DNA of 64,000 nt, taken from contig NC_087389.1 of NCBI RefSeq assembly GCF_963675165.1, positions 3,134,001-3,198,000 on the forward strand, read 5' to 3'. Both the position numbers and the translations under genes were made by a program. The notes under the pieces were generated by a model. It was not told the DNA's origin. It did no database searches and saw nothing but the letters and a program-made list of their open reading frames with translations. Source of the DNA: Halichondria panicea. Taxonomy: Eukaryota > Porifera > Demospongiae > Suberitida > Halichondriidae. Below are positions 11,600-21,596 of the stretch, in pieces. The first letter of the stretch is position 1; each line of letters begins with the position of its first letter.

Positions 11600-12390
11600 A
11601 CACGACTGCAGAAAGGAAGAGGCTCAAGCATCCAAGATGCAGTGGTGAGAGTTGAGTTGTTACGGGTGTGGCTCATGGGGGCCGAAAGCATCCACAACTG
11701 GGAGGGGAGGGGCACAAATTCTGCATGAGTGACAGTGTGGAGAAGCTTCATTTTATAAATGTTGCTCCACCAGTCATAAAAAAAAGATGTTTATAAACAA
11801 AAAGATCAGATCATTTTCTGATAAAAAATTGTAACCAATTTTTGTTTTAGACATAAACACAGAATAGACATAAACACACATGGGTTATATACCACACAAA
11901 TATTATATACCACACAAACCTACTACCCGACAATCACGATTGAAATATGGTCGGCTCACAGTGATGCGTAGTGTGCATACATGCTGTGCTCACTTTGACA
12001 GCAAGTGTGGGTGCACAAACTTTGACCTCTTGACCAGACCAGAAGAAATGTCTTTGGTGACGCGAGAAACTCCAGTCAAGCTTCATCAAGCACCACTCTA
12101 CTAGTAAAGACTAGTAAAGACAGGTGGACAGGTAGGAACAAAATTAGGAACAAAATTATAATAATAATAAGTATGCCATGCCACAAGTGAGAAGGAAGAG
12201 ACTGGTGGAGGAGAGAGTGCTTTCAGGTGCAGTTTTCTGTTACAGATGCTACAGATGCAGTCAGTCCTGATGAGGTACAATGTAATTAATGCATGACCTT
12301 ATTTCTTTTTCTTCGAAGAATGCTGGGACCCAACATTAAAATTGAGCAGAGGCAGATTCGTATCCTTAATCGCCCGCCCTTAATCGCCCG
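11600..12390. other. No gene recognised
   Basis: I see no supported gene. There are several two-copy tandem duplications (TATACCACACAAA near 11,889-11,920, ACTAGTAAAG near 12,100-12,120, GGAACAAAATTA near 12,136-12,160). Confidence 0.4.
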
Positions 12391-12399
12391 CCCTGTCAT

Positions 12400-12800
12400 C
12401 TTCCTCTTCCCACCCCAATCTCGATCGATGACATAGACATCCCTCTACGTCAGCGCCACTTGTCCTGTGCCATTGATGAAGCCATGTACCAAAACCTCTT
12501 GGACACCTCACCTTCAACCAGGGCTCGTGCTTTGGCAAACTCGTCTGCTCTACCCATGCCATCAGATATGCTTGGCCAGGACAAGGAAGCTGCTTGAGGC
12601 TCGGTATCCCTCTCCACAGTGCCTGCCCAGCATGTCGCACCTCCGCTGACGAGTATGGTGACCATCAAGTGGCGGAAATGGAGACAATCACCCGCCGAGG
12701 TCAGAGATGTCATTTTCTCAGCCGCTCAATCTGCAGCTCTCGGAGGTTTAATCCCCGCTGACCCAACGGATATTCACCCATCTGCCGTACTTCTCTAAGA
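12400..12800 (+). pseudogene. Retroelement C-terminal fragment (putative restriction-like endonuclease region)
   Basis: Plus-strand pieces in changing frames read RLGIPLHSACPACRTSADEY, then GDHQV, GGNGDN and RDVIFSAAQSAAL, ending at a stop near 12,799. The Cys-rich CPAC/GDH stretch followed by RDVIFSAAQSAAL resembles the zinc-binding and endonuclease tail found in some eukaryotic reverse-transcriptase ORFs. Reverse-transcriptase motifs are absent, so this would be a 5'-truncated remnant. A probable further-downstream part of the same kind of protein lies on the minus strand at 61,985-62,443. I am confident that it is a repeat-derived coding fragment, less so of the class. Confidence 0.5.
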
Positions 12801-13700
12801 AAGCCCAAAAAAACGGCAGAGAATACAACCCGAAAAAAGCGATAGCTACCTGGAAACACTATACCGTTAGTAACTGTTCCTTGCTCCCCTCGAAATCGCC
12901 AAGGAGGTTGGCCGTTGGGTAGACCCAAGAACCACTGGCCATCATTGACCACTGGCCATCATTGACCACTGGCCATCATTGTCCACATAAAATCCATATC
13001 TCCATTCTCAACAACGTCTTCGATTGCCCCATCTGCATTGAGATTGTGGAGAAACCATTGTGTGTGGTGATGTGGTGATTGCTTGTGTCAGTGGCTGAAG
13101 ATCTCTTAGTGTGTTTCCTGCCCATGCTGCTTCTCCTCACATCACCTGGATGATTACAGTACCATATCAGTATGGAAGTGACATGCAATCTCTGCACACA
13201 GCTAATTTTAACAAGTACCTACCGAATTCGACCCGAAAAGCTACAGTCAAAGCTGAAAGCTCGCAGCTTGCAGAGTCCAAGTAAGCTCCCCACGAGTCCC
13301 CATTGGAAAAGCTACTCTGCGACGGCAAAGAGTGAGCGCAACGAGTCACAGTCATGTTAGTATACAATGCAGTATGTTGAGGTCAAAGGTCAAGATAGCG
13401 TCAGAGAAAACAATGAGGGTTGCAGCAAAAGTTGACAAAGCTTGCTCTTCTCTTCAAAAGACATCCAACATTCACCCCATCTCCTACACTTGGCAGAAAA
13501 TCTCAGACATGCTAACCTTCAATGATGACTCAGATGACCCTTGGGGGAGGTGGTAGCTTTAAGATGTCCTCACCTGTTAACACATGTGTCTTTGACTTAA
13601 AACTAGGGTTAAACCATGGTCATACATCAACATAGGAAGTTAAAAACTCACTTTTATTACGGGAAAGAAGTTCGGGTGTTCGGTTCCTTTGCCACATATT
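12800..13700. other. Mostly non-coding; one unassigned reading segment
   Basis: A tandem array of 17-bp units (TTGACCACTGGCCATCA) occurs in about 2.5 copies near 12,934-12,982. At about 13,110-13,272 a plus-strand frame reads HAASPHITWMITVPYQYGSD and ends before a possible GTAAGC donor. I cannot assign it to a family. Confidence 0.35.
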
Positions 13701-13704
13701 CGGG

Positions 13705-14440
13705 TTGTCTGGTGCCTCAGGTATGACTTACACTACTGGGCTGTCTGAATACTTGCAAAGAAGCTCCAAGAAAAGTTGCCTCAACCAGTCACGACTTTCA
13801 CCTGTTATGAAAGTAGCAGAAAACATATCCTATGACTTTATACCACAGTGCAGTAATCCTGAGCCGCTTCTCAATGAACTTTGTGAAAAACTTGAAGAAT
13901 GTGATGACTACGAATACCTGCCAGTAGAAAACTTCTTGCCAACAACATCAACCAACAACATCAAGCGGGAAGTACAACTACCTTAAAACATGGAAAGACC
14001 CGCTGCGTATGTTTTTCATTGCTTGTTCTTAAGAGCTATACTTATTCAAGAGCTATACGTATTCACGACATTTAATTAGGTGATGCATCTGCTGCTTCAA
14101 CTCTTGATGAAAAGGTTATTAATGACAGAGTGCAGTTATTTCTCGACATGGAGGACCCTGATGTTGTTCTTGATTTGAGGGCACTTAATAGCGACCAGAA
14201 GACCACATTTTGGGATGAAACTGAGAAGTATCTCCGCGAAGATGTTGGCCTGGCTGCAGAAGAACGAAGGCACTCTGATGTCACTCACATGGCAAGAGTT
14301 ATATCTGTGAGGGATCTGCTAGAGCAAGTCTCCACTCGTTGTCCTCCAGGTATGGCGTGTGTTTTAATTTAACATGCACGTGCATTTACATTGTTACATT
14401 GTTATTTTAATATTTTGCAGGCACTAAAATTCAGGGCCGG
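13705..14440 (+). pseudogene. Unassigned gene (FLDMEDPDVVLDLRALN family), 3' part missing
   Basis: The first exon-like frame (13,705-13,986) holds VMKVAENISYDFIPQCSNPE and an acidic tail. The second (about 14,081-14,354) begins after an AG near 14,080 and reads FLDMEDPDVVLDLRALN, then KTTFWDETEKYLREDVG, ERRHSDVTHMARVISVRDL and CPPG at a GT donor. The next exon starts after TTTTGCAG at 14,420 with TKI and is cut off within about 20 bases. A GGTCAGGTT minisatellite and then the piggyBac-like element at about 14,530 follow. The family recurs in sponge and cnidarian genomes and I know no function for it. The mobile-element insertion probably truncated it. Confidence 0.55.
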
Positions 14441-14447
14441 CGGAACC

Positions 14448-14500
14448 GGTCAGGTTGGTCAGGTTGGTCAGGTTGGTCAGGCCAAAACCTGACCACTTTT
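14448..14500. repeat. GGTCAGGTT minisatellite with hairpin
   Basis: Three full 9-bp units and a partial fourth, followed by GGTCAGG-CCAAAA-CCTGACC, which can fold into a perfect 7-bp stem. Confidence 0.7.
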
Positions 14501-14529
14501 CTCGCGTTCATTTATTTATTTGGTAACAG

Positions 14530-14964
14530 TCCTTTAAGTGAAAGTGTCTGTAAATTCTCTATCGGGCAATAAAATGCCTAGCAACTATATACCAATAGAA
14601 TGCCCAGGAATAAAATGGTGCAACATGTGTTGCCATAACAACCACGATTATTACGCTCACCCGTTTTATCATTTTAAATGCTCGGCCAGCGGTGAGATAA
14701 AATCCAAAATTTTTTTTTATGTCGGCTTGACTAAGCTTGATTTTCACATCAGTAACAGTGCTAACAGTGCTAAGATAATAATTATTACTATATCGGTTAA
14801 CGATCTATGAAATTTACAAGCTCACATAAAGACTGTTCATTACTGCTACTTCTATTTTAGCTATACTATACTCACTACTGATATTCTAGCTATACTATAC
14901 TACTTGCCAGAGTCACACAGTGAGCCCTCTCCTGGTCTTTCACAGTCCTGGTCCATAGCGCTAG
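14530..14964 (-). mobile_element. piggyBac-like element, distal part (split by LTR element)
   Basis: In reverse complement this matches about 53,990-54,340. Shared landmarks are AAAATGGTGCAACATGTGTT, GTGAGATAAAATCCAAAA and TACTCACTACTGATATTCTA. It stops at the CTAG target site (14,961-14,964) and resumes at 20,823 past the LTR retrotransposon. A TTAA occurs near its outer edge (about 14,535). No transposase core is visible here. Confidence 0.65.
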
Positions 14965-15130
14965 TGTAAAGATGTGACACTAACTAGAACACTAACAATT
15001 GATGTACTATTATATCCATGAATGATTTGTGTGGGTGTATGCATTGCCTTACTAATTATGTCATTTAACCATGCGTCATGTTGGCGCATGGCAGTTATTA
15101 ATGAGTTCTTGCTCGTGCAATATAAGACAG
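14965..15130 (+). repeat. 5' LTR
   Basis: It starts TGTAAAGATGTGACACTAAC and matches the 3' LTR through AATATAAGACAG. Beyond 15,130 the two diverge: the 3' LTR ends TTTTACA, while here CAGTGGAGGTCCTG follows. The exact 5' LTR end and the primer-binding site are therefore unresolved. The indels relative to the 3' LTR lie in GCATTGCC, TTATTAATG and TTGCTCG. Confidence 0.85.
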
Positions 15131-15257
15131 CAGTGGAGGTCCTGCCGAGACAATCCATTGTGATCGGGACCTAACGTTCACAAGACTAGTGAGAGAAACT
15201 TTAGAAAACCTCCACTAAACTTTACTGTCGTCGAGCTGTGCTGAGCTGTGCTGAGAA

Positions 15258-16645
15258 GTGATGTCGGGACACGAGGAGGGGATGCTGACTCCTGCCGTGG
15301 AGCAAGTCGTGGTAGAGCTACCCGAGGACTTCTCCTGGGCAAGACCCCTATCGCTGACTTCAAGGAAGATGACTGGACCCCTAGTCAAGGCCATCGCTAC
15401 TGCCGTAGGACTGCCCGACACCGGTTCCAAGGACGAGACTCTCGTGATGGTTGAGGGCAGACTCCAAGAGAAGGGCTATGATTCCCGTAATGTACAGGTC
15501 TCTATAACCGATTCTGAGGGAGACTCAAGTGTGCTGTGCTTGCAGTTGATTGCTGCACAAGGTATATTTCTGCAGGTGGGCCTGAAGAAGGTCGAAGAAA
15601 TGGGAACTGAGGAGTCTGATGAGTTTGAGACCGAGGGGAGTGACCTTGGAGATGGGGCGGAGCGAGAGCAAGACCCGGCTGTGTTGCTGGCCCAAGAGCT
15701 AGAGCTATCTAAAGAAGAGGTTTCTCGGTTGACCGAGACTGTAGATAGCCTAAATGATAATGTTGTGAGATTGAATGTTCGTGTAAATGAATTGTGGCAA
15801 ACCAATTGTGGCAAACCAATTGTTCGTTTGCAAGGGAGTTTTAAACTGCAGTAGCGGAAAAAGATGACGAAATCCTTGAGCTCAAGCGTAAACTCGCAGC
15901 CGCACAATCCGCTCGAACCCCGCTACGACCAGAATCGGTAATTTCAACTCCAGAATCTTTAATTTCAACTCCCACTTCACTGTACCAGACTCCCTGAGAC
16001 CACTGAGACCAGTACCTAGACGAGGCAAAGCGCCTCCTGTTGATTCATTCTCAGGCGAGGATGAGATTTGAGGACTGGCTACCTACTTTAGTCCGGGCCT
16101 CGACGTGGAATGGCTGGAGAGAAGATGATACGCTCATCCAGCTAGCAGGGCACCTTCGAGGGCGTGCTCTGCAAGAATGGAACCTCGTACCAGTTCGTGA
16201 GAGAGGCTCGTATGAGGGGGCAGTGAGTGCCCTACAAGAGAGGCTAGATCCTGGAGGAAGGCTATTAGCAGTCCAGGACTTCCGTCACGCTGCCCAGGAC
16301 GGAGAACCAGTAGCAGACTTCCTCCGTAGGTTAGAACGCTGTTTCCAGGTAGCCTACGGACGAGACGGATTAGGAGAAGAGACTAGAACCACCTTGTTAT
16401 ACAGCCAGATGCAGGAAGGACTTAGGCTAGAACTAATGAGGTCAGCAGCTGTTTCAGGGGCGGGCTCCTATCAGGCTTTGTGTCTAGCCTCCAAGAATGA
16501 GGAACGTCGCCTAGCTGAGCTCACCAAACGCCTACAGTACAGGAAGGCAGCCACGCCTTCAGCCCCACCCTATTCCAGTACTACTGCTCTAGATCCTAAC
16601 AGGAAAATCCCAGGAAAACAATGGAGAGGTTGGGCATTTTGCTAA
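15258..16645 (+). pseudogene. gag: gag, two reading frames
   Basis: The first frame (15,258-15,854) is acidic and ends in a coiled-coil-like segment (ELSKEEVSRLTETVDSLNDN). A perfect 14-bp duplication (15,790-15,817) shifts the frame and leads to a stop. The second frame (from about 16,040 to 16,645) is a retrotransposon gag domain: FEDWLPTLVRASTWNGW, LAGHLRGRALQEWNLV, then VADFLRRLERCFQVAYGRD. This protein would form the intracellular particle. No CCHC zinc knuckle was found between gag and protease. Either it is lost or this lineage lacks it. Confidence 0.85.
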
Positions 16646-16807
16646 TGAACTCCCAAGTCTGAAAGTAGGGGCAAATCCCAGAACAAATATTCCGGTCGCA
16701 GTACCAAGCGAGTCTCTAGCCAAGAAACCCCTAGCCAGCCTCCAGAGGACACAAGTGACCCGCTAGAATACCTCCTGTCCGGCAGTAAAGATGAGGATGA
16801 AGACCGA

Positions 16808-17149
16808 GTGAACACTATACAGCTAGAAGATTCCGGCAGTGTCCCCAAGTGCGTACCTCTATTAGTGCAGGGAGTCCCAGTCACTGGTCTGATTGACACT
16901 GGTGCCGACCTATCCATAATGGGGGGAGAGTTGTTTAAAACTGTGGCTGTAGCTGCTAAACTCCGGAAGAAAGACCTGCACAAGGCTGATAAGACTCCCA
17001 AAACATACGATGGGAAAACCTTCAAACTCCATGGCCGCCTAGACCTGGCTATAGAGTTCGATAGTAAGATCCTGACTACCCCCGTGTACTTGAAGATGGA
17101 CTCCCCAGAAGGGGTATGTAGACAGCTGGGCATCGTACAGTACCATTAA
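16808..17149 (+). CDS. Retroviral-type aspartic protease
   Basis: VPVTGLIDTGADLSIM carries the catalytic DTGA (codons 16,895-16,906) of retropepsin-type proteases, which act as dimers to cleave the polyprotein. GKTFKLHG lies downstream. The frame is continuous from a Ser/Asp/Glu-rich linker after gag, but it stops at 17,149 before the reverse transcriptase. In related elements it would be part of one Pol polyprotein. Confidence 0.85.
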   Translation: MNTIQLEDSGSVPKCVPLLVQGVPVTGLIDTGADLSIMGGELFKTVAVAAKLRKKDLHKADKTPKTYDGKTFKLHGRLDLAIEFDSKILTTPVYLKMDSPEGVCRQLGIVQYH

Positions 17150-17249
17150 GATGTACGCCCAGTTAGTAAGGGTCGTGAGGTGACCGTGGCTTTAGTTAAG
17201 AGCATTAATCTCCTGCCCCATCAGAGCTCAAGTCCAGTGCACTCAGCAG

Positions 17250-18730
17250 ATGACAACCTGCCTCGTTGAGGAAGCCCCAGGACTAGAGAAATTGACTGGT
17301 GTACAGTGTGAAGCGACCCTAGTGCAATCCGATGATGGAGGGTTGGCGAATGTAGTGTTATCGAACACAAATGGCTACTCGTGTTGTGTGAGAGCTGGTC
17401 AAGCCGTAGGAGTAACCCTAGTCGAGCCTGCCTCTGACGATGTCCAATTGCCCCTAGTCGACCCAGCTACAGACGATCCAGCTAATGTGTATGTCGTCAT
17501 GTCACAATCGGAGAGAGGCCAATTACTCAAAGAATCTGTTGGTAAACCTTCGCTTCTTAGTGTGGAGCAGGCTGGCAAGCTACACGAGTTGTTGGATGAG
17601 TTTCACCTGGCCTTCAGTCTAGAAACTGACCTTGTTGAAATGGAAATCCACACCGGTTGCATTTCCTGCAAGGCAAATGCCACTCACCGTTCGCCAGGGA
17701 GTTATCCAGCCATCCCAGAGCCCATGGGCCAGCCCGATCGTGATGGTACGCAAGAAAGACGGCTCACACCGCTTTTGTGTGGATTACAGGCAGTTGAACA
17801 CGGTAACGAAATTGGACACATTCCCATTGCCCCGAGTAGACGACCTACTCGACCAGCCAGGGGACGCACGGTTCTTTACTACCCTCGATTTGGCAAGTGG
17901 TTACTGGCAAATCCGTGTCGCCCCAGGATCTCAAGAGAAGACGGCATTCGTTGTTCCCCATGGCCTGTATGAGTTTCGTGTCATGCCATTTGGCCTGTCT
18001 AATGCCCCAGCGGTATTCCAACGGTTGAGACTCAACCCTGAGGATGGACAAGCCTTTGTCTCTGTATACATCGATGATATTCTTATCTATTCGAGGAGTC
18101 TAGAAGAGCACATTACCCACCTTCGATTGGTGCTCGAGAGGATTAAGGATGCGGGACTGAAACTCAAACTATCTAAGTGTGCGTTCGTTCGCCAAGAAGT
18201 CGAGTACTTAGGCCATGTTCTTACCCCTGAAGGCCTAAAGACCAACCCCAAACTCGTCGAGAGTGTGGCTGACTTCCCTACTCCTCGAGACCTGAAAGAG
18301 CTTCGACAGTTTTTGGGACTGTGTTCCTATTATAGGAGGTTCATAAATCGATTCTCAACAATCGAACAACCTCTACACCAACTCACCAGGAAAGATATTG
18401 CGTTTACCTGGTCAGAAGAATGTCAGACGTCTTTCACAACTCTCAAGCAGCACCTCACAATTACACCGGTGTTAGCTTTCCCAGCTCTTGACAAAGCGTT
18501 TGTGGTGGAGACAGGTTTGTGGTGGAGACAGATGCAAGCATCAAAGGCCTAGGAGCTGTCCTATCTCAACTTCAGGACGATGGACTGTGCCACCCAGTGG
18601 CCTATGCAAGTCGCTCTCTAACAGCAGCAGAACGTACTAGAGACTCTAGCAGTCGTTTGGGCACTCGCTCACTACCACAGCCACCGTGTACACGGACCAC
18701 TCAGCAGTGAAGGCCGTCCTCCTTACACCA
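17250..18730 (+). pseudogene. pol: Reverse transcriptase and RNase H, frame-disrupted
   Basis: RT landmarks run from about 17,670 to 18,400: SPWASPIVMVRKKDGSHRF, VDYRQLN, TTLDLASGYWQI, YEFRVMPFGLSNAP and the catalytic YIDD at 18,067-18,078, then YLGHVLTPEGL and FLGLCSYYRRFI. Between FQRL and LNPEDG a few residues usual in the family appear to be absent. A perfect 17-bp duplication (18,498-18,531) splits RT from RNase H ([16 protein letters not shown]). RNase H then loses frame again near 18,636 and 18,680, where short segments seem deleted, although the [11 protein letters not shown] stretch is still readable. The upstream frame 17,250-17,640 is the protease-RT connection. Confidence 0.88.
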
Positions 18731-18753
18731 AATCCAAGTGGGAAGCACGCTCG

Positions 18754-20514
18754 GTGGTGGACCAAGGTATACGGCTCTGGCATCCGGGACTTGAAAATTG
18801 TGCAGGCAAGCTAATGCCGACTCTGTCGCGTAGCCCGGTATCTCAAGCACCACAAGAAGGCATCGGTGAAGCAGAGTGTCAAGTTGCGGCGATTTCCTCT
18901 CGGTCAGTCAATGTGCGTGACATTTCTTCCTTGTTACAGTCGGAGTTGTCTTCACCCAAACAGACTATCTCCTTCCTGGAAGAGCAGATGAAAGACCCGT
19001 GGCTACAGAAGCTTTTCCGATACCTTGATGATGGTAACCTACCTGTGGACGACATCGAGGCAAGGAGAGTTCTACTGCAGAGCTCTCTCTTCACCGTGTA
19101 CAATGGTATGCTACAGTACACTGATAGTAAGAAGACTCGACTGAGAGTAGTGGTACCAGCTCACCTTGTGCGCAGTGTGATCGATCTGTGCCATCGATCC
19201 CCATGTGGCGGGCACTTCTCGGCTGCTAGGACTCACAAAGTTCTCTCTACCAAGTGGTGGTGGGAGAAGATGTACAGCACGACTGAACGAACTGTGAGAG
19301 CATGCCCAGAGTGTGCAATTGTCTCGGGGACTGGACGACATCGACCTCCACCTCTCGTCCCAATCCCAGTGAAACGACCCTTTCAGATAGTGGGAGTTGA
19401 CGTGATGGATTTGCCGATAACCACCCAAGGCAACAAACATGTAGTTGTCTTCCAGGACTACCTAACGAAGTGGCCTATGGTTTACCCTCTCCCAGACCAA
19501 AAGGCCTACCGAATAGCCAGACTCTTGGTGGATGAGATCATCCCGTTCTATGGTGTACCTGAGAATCTCCTGTCAGACAGAGGAACTAACCTGTTGTCGT
19601 CTCTCATGAAAGACCTCTGTCAGATGCTAGGTATTAAGAAGCTGAACACTACAGCCTATCACCCGGCCTGTGATGGAATGGTCGAGCACTTCAATAGAAC
19701 ACTCAAAGCAATGCTTCGTAAGCACGCTGCACGATTTGGTGGACAGTGGGACCGTTTTCTTCCTGGAGTGTTATATGCCTACCGAAATACACCGCACGAG
19801 AGTACTGGAGAGAACCCCTCTTTTCTGCTGTTTGGGACTGACCTTCGTTCACCCACTGAAGCGTCCTACTTGCCTCCTAGTGAACTGGAGTGGACAGTGC
19901 CTGAAGACTACAGGGAGAAAGTGGTGACCACGCTCTCTTCTGCCCGATCTTTGGCGGTGGAATCCATCAAGAAGGCTCAGTCCACCTACAAACACTATTA
20001 CGATATCAAGACGGAGCAACAGAATCTGAAAGTGGGAGACTTGATGCTAGTTCGTTTCCCACACGAGGAACAGGGAAAATTGCGAAAGCTCTCTAGGCCG
20101 TGGCACGGGCCGTACCGTGTGGTTTCTCGGGACGACCCCGACGTAACCGTGGTCAAGATGTATTTCCCTCAGGAGCCGGCTATCCAAATACACCAGACCC
20201 GAGTATGTCCCTGTCCAGTGGGATTTCCACCTGGGTATTATTGGTACGGTCGAAAACAACACTCCTCAGGCCCACCGAGTTGGGTAGAGGACGTGCTCGA
20301 GAGATGTCTACCGGCCGAACCGGAGGCTGAACTCACTGACAGCACGGAGCAACCCGGGCTGGAGTCAACCGATGAATTGAATGAAGAATTGAATGAAGAA
20401 GTGGAAACGGTGAAGAAGTGGAAACGGACGTACTCGAGCCGAATTGTGATACTATTGACCCAGATTCATGGGCATCCGACTCCGAAGTGGACAGCGAACG
20501 ATCCACGACGCTAG
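18754..20514 (+). CDS. Integrase with C-terminal domain
   Basis: Zinc-binding H2C2 region: HRSPCGGHFSAARTH, then CPECAI. Catalytic core: first Asp in VGVDVMDLP (about 19,395), second in LSDRGTN (about 19,575), Glu in GMVEHFNRTLK (about 19,680). Together they form the DDE triad that joins retroelement DNA to the host. GDLMLVRFPHEEQGKLRKL and the following HGPYRVV form the C-terminal strand-rich domain. No clear chromodomain follows; the tail is acidic and Glu-rich. Tandem duplications of 12 and 17 bp lie near 20,374-20,430. This is the best-preserved part of the element. Confidence 0.9.
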   Translation: MVDQGIRLWHPGLENCAGKLMPTLSRSPVSQAPQEGIGEAECQVAAISSRSVNVRDISSLLQSELSSPKQTISFLEEQMKDPWLQKLFRYLDDGNLPVDDIEARRVLLQSSLFTVYNGMLQYTDSKKTRLRVVVPAHLVRSVIDLCHRSPCGGHFSAARTHKVLSTKWWWEKMYSTTERTVRACPECAIVSGTGRHRPPPLVPIPVKRPFQIVGVDVMDLPITTQGNKHVVVFQDYLTKWPMVYPLPDQKAYRIARLLVDEIIPFYGVPENLLSDRGTNLLSSLMKDLCQMLGIKKLNTTAYHPACDGMVEHFNRTLKAMLRKHAARFGGQWDRFLPGVLYAYRNTPHESTGENPSFLLFGTDLRSPTEASYLPPSELEWTVPEDYREKVVTTLSSARSLAVESIKKAQSTYKHYYDIKTEQQNLKVGDLMLVRFPHEEQGKLRKLSRPWHGPYRVVSRDDPDVTVVKMYFPQEPAIQIHQTRVCPCPVGFPPGYYWYGRKQHSSGPPSWVEDVLERCLPAEPEAELTDSTEQPGLESTDELNEELNEEVETVKKWKRTYSSRIVILLTQIHGHPTPKWTANDPRR

Positions 20515-20650
20515 TAGTAGCACCCCCACCTGAAATGGAAGGTGCTGAACGTAATGTGAAATCTAAGTACTCTTTATGAAGTAGAGTGAAGCCCCCTGAG
20601 AGGTTATGTCGCCTATCGCTCGAGTCGAGCTCTAATTAAGGAGGGGGTGA

Positions 20651-20822
20651 TGTAAAGATGTGACACTAACTAGAACACTAACAATTGATGTACTATTATA
20701 TCCATGAATGATTTGTGTGGGTGTATGCATGCCTTACTAATTATGTCATTTAACCATGCGTCATGTTGGCGCATGGCAGTTATTATTAATGAGTTCTTCG
20801 TGCAATATAAGACAGTTTTACA
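20651..20822 (+). repeat. 3' LTR with preceding purine tract
   Basis: A 172-bp LTR from TGTAAAGATG to CAGTTTTACA, directly preceded by the purine-rich AAGGAGGGGGTGA, the likely plus-strand primer. It is followed by the target duplication CTAG. Confidence 0.9.
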
Positions 20823-20975
20823 CTAGCGTCTAGGTGTCTAGGTCCATGTCATGCGTCCCAGACAGTTCATCAGCGTCTGGCATAAAGCTGGTAGCGGTAT
20901 CCCTCTCCTTCATAGGCACTGTCATCACCAGAGGAGACATCGCCATTGCTGTCCTCAAGCTGTTCAAGCACAAGT
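20823..20975 (-). mobile_element. piggyBac-like element, N-terminal coding part
   Basis: This continues the element interrupted at 14,964. In reverse complement it matches about 53,855-53,985, including the acidic N-terminal coding stretch (LEDSNGDVSSGDDSAYVP in the other copy). Here GTGCCTATG is present once; the copy at 53.9 kb has it twice. Homology fades after about 20,975. Confidence 0.65.
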
Positions 20976-20999
20976 ATTTATTATATTATTTATATTTCT

Positions 21000-21590
21000 T
21001 ACGTATTTTTCCTTTGTGTACTTTGTCCGATTTTATCACTTGCGTAATACTGATAAATATACGAATTATTTCGCGCATGCGCATACAAGGTATACCAGGC
21101 CGCTGTAAAGCGGACTTGAGTCGAGGCTATAGTGCAGTTAGCCACAAATGCCCATTCTAGTGGCTTTTTTTATTGTTTAATATCTCCATGGTGTTTTATC
21201 CTAGACTGTCCAAACTTTGTTGAACTTAAAGGGGGTGGACTGGGCTACATTTTTTATAGCTTCAAATTTGATTTTTTTTGGTTCACCTTTAACCTTAGAG
21301 CTAATATTGTATTTTGTTTAAAAGTGATTTAACTCCAGCCCTGTGTGGTTTCACAAGTCCATATTTGGTATGCAAGGTTTACATTCCATTGCAAACCATA
21401 CTAGGTCACATTAAGTAAGAAGTAGATTCAATAAGTAGATTATTATTTTATTATGGCACCGTTGCAGGAATTGTTTCAACTTTATAAAAATTAATGCAAT
21501 CATGTTAGTATTCATGTTAGTATTATGAAACAGTGCACAAAACAGTACAATAAACTAAGTTAGGTCATTAGAAAGTTCTAGGACAAATTG
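21000..21590. other. No gene recognised
   Basis: AT-rich with no supported feature. A perfect 12-bp duplication (CATGTTAGTATT) lies near 21,502-21,526. Confidence 0.4.
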
Positions 21591-21596
21591 TCGTGG

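Larger units (their letters stand above)
14961..20826 (+). mobile_element. Ty3/gypsy LTR retrotransposon
   Basis: The element lies between CTAG target duplications (14,961-14,964 and 20,823-20,826). Its outer ends are TGTAAA and TTTACA. Order is LTR, gag, protease, reverse transcriptase/RNase H, integrase, purine tract, LTR, which is the Ty3/gypsy order. The two LTRs differ only by a few small indels, so insertion is recent. Even so, gag and pol are split by several short indels, including perfect tandem duplications at 15,790-15,817 and 18,498-18,531 and apparent short deletions in RT and RNase H. It lies inside a piggyBac-like element. Confidence 0.92.

Noticed and set aside
12380-12952. 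Overlapping minus-strand frames opposite the retroelement fragment
   Set aside because: They are shadows of the plus-strand reading with recognisable motifs.
20300-20514. Chromodomain at the end of the gypsy integrase
   Set aside because: The C-terminal tail is acidic and repetitive, with no YLVKW-type core. The chromodomain exon at 6.8 kb is not linked to it.
21066-21160. Continuation of the split piggyBac-like copy to its TTAA end
   Set aside because: Sequence after about 20,975 does not match 53,647-53,830, so the end is either lost or different.
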